Assembly: GCF_025717675.1 (NCBI RefSeq)
Contig: NZ_JAJIRT010000002.1
Location: forward strand, 452,865 to 516,864
Direction of reading: 5' to 3'
Length of the DNA stretch: 64,000 bases
Origin: Paucibacter sp. DJ2R-2
GTDB lineage: Bacteria; Pseudomonadota; Gammaproteobacteria; Burkholderiales; Burkholderiaceae_C
In this document: one piece after another, positions 63,063 through 64,000 of the stretch
Numbering within the stretch: the first letter of the stretch is position 1
Layout: every line of letters begins with the position of its first letter
Program-made: the position numbers and the translations under genes
The notes under the pieces: generated by a model
The model's input: the letters and a program-made list of their open reading frames with translations, nothing else
The model's database searches: none
Told to the model about the DNA's origin: nothing

Positions 63063-63794
63063 ATGCAACGCCGACAGCTACTTCAAACTTTCCTGTTCGC
63101 AGCACTAGGTCCAATCGTTACGGGCTGCGCGGCCCCGCCGCCCCGAAGGCCGATTGACGACCAAACCATTGGATCCGCAGCCTTCATCCTCTTGTCCGAT
63201 GAAGAAGGGTACTTGAGTCGTCCAGGATTCTCGAGATACAAACGACTGACGTACCCTCTCGGAGACACATTCCTCGCTGCGCTACAGAGTGAAGGTGAAC
63301 AGATCCTAAGAACTACACGCCCCAATTGGAGGGTACCTGACGCCGGCGTCGTCGCGCAAGAAACCCGTCGGGCGAAACTGGCGGCAAAGTCTGTTGGCGT
63401 TAGCCTCGACCTCACATCTGAAGAATCTGCTGCTCTCGCGAAAAGACTGGATGTCGATCTGCTGTTCGTCTTCCGAAAATTCTTCATGGATGAGCGAGGT
63501 GTACCTAGCGGTTTCGGATTGCGCTTCGATAGCGGCACGCCGAATGTTCGCTCTGAGGTACTGCTCTACTCTGGAATGTCGTTGGTCCTCTTTACCCGTA
63601 GTGGAGAGCGCCTTGTCGGACGCTTCAGTCAAGAGAATGTCGCTAAAGAACCTATGGAAAGATACGGATTAACAACCGAACTAGAAGAAATCACGAAGCA
63701 AGATGTTCTGACGAAGGTGCGAAGCGACTTGCTCACGCTCGCAATTAATGATCTCGCTGCTGCAATGGCACGACACGGGTATAGCAACAGGTAA
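63063..63794 (+). CDS. Integron cassette 3 protein, predicted lipoprotein
   Basis: 243 residues. The N-terminus RRQLLQTFLFAALGPIVTGC carries a lipobox with the acylated Cys at residue 22, then a Pro/Arg-rich linker. The body is a mixed alpha/beta domain with no family I recognise (VDLLFVFRKFF core). A lipoprotein role at the envelope is inferred from the lipobox only. Cassette span is 62998-63926, the largest here. Composition is lower in GC than chromosomal genes on the left. Confidence 0.78.
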   Translation: MQRRQLLQTFLFAALGPIVTGCAAPPPRRPIDDQTIGSAAFILLSDEEGYLSRPGFSRYKRLTYPLGDTFLAALQSEGEQILRTTRPNWRVPDAGVVAQETRRAKLAAKSVGVSLDLTSEESAALAKRLDVDLLFVFRKFFMDERGVPSGFGLRFDSGTPNVRSEVLLYSGMSLVLFTRSGERLVGRFSQENVAKEPMERYGLTTELEEITKQDVLTKVRSDLLTLAINDLAAAMARHGYSNR

Positions 63795-63820
63795 ACGTTG
63801 CCACTTTCGTCGCGAATGAG

Positions 63821-63932
63821 GCCTAACCATTCGCTCAACCGGACCCGTTGCGGCGTGCGGCAGAAGGCCCTCCATTTCATTCTGGGCCTTTAGCCACACA
63901 CCGCAACGGTCCGGTTAGCTCAAACGTTAGAG
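63821..63932 (+). other. attC site 3
   Basis: 112 bp from R'' GCCTAAC to R' GTTAGAG. The arms CATTCGCTCAACCGGACC and GGTCCGGTTAGCTCAAAC are almost fully complementary. The last R' base is G where the GTTRRRY consensus asks for a pyrimidine. Confidence 0.9.
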
Positions 63933-63938
63933 CGCACC

Positions 63939-64000
63939 ATGCCTACTCGCGTCAACGGCGTAATCCCAGAAGACATCTCCCTTGACTCCATGTCCGGGCA
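63939..64000 (+). CDS. Integron cassette 4 protein, truncated by window end
   Basis: An ATG 7 bp after attC site 3 opens MPTRVNGVIPEDISLDSMSG and runs off the window. Too short for a family call; only its cassette position supports it as a gene. Confidence 0.5.
   Translation, partial: MPTRVNGVIPEDISLDSMSG

Overview
The window looks like chromosome of a high-GC betaproteobacterium of the order Burkholderiales, probably the Roseateles/Paucibacter/Rubrivivax/Leptothrix side. This is inferred from the strong GC bias at third codon positions, the dusB-fis pair, the LexA-controlled imuA-imuB-dnaE2 cassette, four separate PEP-CTERM proteins and the composition of the gene families. No rRNA or tRNA gene, CRISPR array, insertion sequence or prophage was recognised.

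Layout. 1-2.1 kb: a truncated acyl-CoA ligase divergent from a Crp/Fnr regulator, with a clean 18-bp inverted repeat between them. 2.2-4.3 kb: a soluble TPR-type histidine kinase with no response regulator beside it. 4.3-14.4 kb: a minus-strand run of four exported proteins: two giant multi-domain surface proteins, an unrecognised exported protein, and a di-heme cytochrome. 14.5-16.1 kb: a PEP-CTERM protein and a GNAT acetyltransferase. 16.3-21.9 kb: the SOS mutagenesis cassette imuA-imuB-dnaE2 behind a perfect LexA box. 22-25.3 kb: a PEP-CTERM protein and an M4 metalloprotease with a good terminator. 25.4-28.2 kb: a thioesterase, an Aer-like chemoreceptor with a FliA-type promoter, and a GyrI-like protein. 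28.2-32.5 kb: a lipid-storage locus: a two-domain fatty acyl-CoA reductase divergent from a PhaF-like phasin and a patatin lipase. 32.6-36.4 kb: PEP-CTERM protein, M32 carboxypeptidase, YqaA/DedA membrane protein and an orphan solute-binding protein. 36.5-39.6 kb: housekeeping dusB-fis and purH. 39.7-43.4 kb: an operon of aldehyde dehydrogenase, Tat-exported small subunit and GMC dehydrogenase. 43.4-52.4 kb: LMW phosphatase, methyltransferase/LysR pair, M28 peptidase, plsC/cdsA-like pair, a second solute-binding protein and a second chemoreceptor. 52.6-54.2 kb: ruvC preceded by a partial copy of its own 5' end, then a striking double block of 7-bp tandem repeats leading into a LysE-type exporter. 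54.2-57.8 kb: PEP-CTERM protein and a giant secreted nuclease. 58.2-61.8 kb: a heterodimeric MdlAB-type ABC exporter. 61.8-64 kb: an integron gene-cassette array.

The most distinctive part is the right end. Three consecutive cassettes and the start of a fourth, all on the plus strand, are separated by three attC sites of 111-112 bp. The first recombination heptamer is at 62052, yet no integrase gene lies where it would be expected to the left. The cassette ORFs are visibly less GC-rich than the rest of the window, and their products are not recognised families.

Several genes share a fatty-acyl theme: acyl-CoA ligase, fatty acyl-CoA reductase, granule protein, patatin lipase, alcohol/aldehyde dehydrogenases, and PlsC/CdsA. 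They sit in separate operons, so a joint pathway is inference only. Four PEP-CTERM proteins imply an exosortase encoded elsewhere in the genome.
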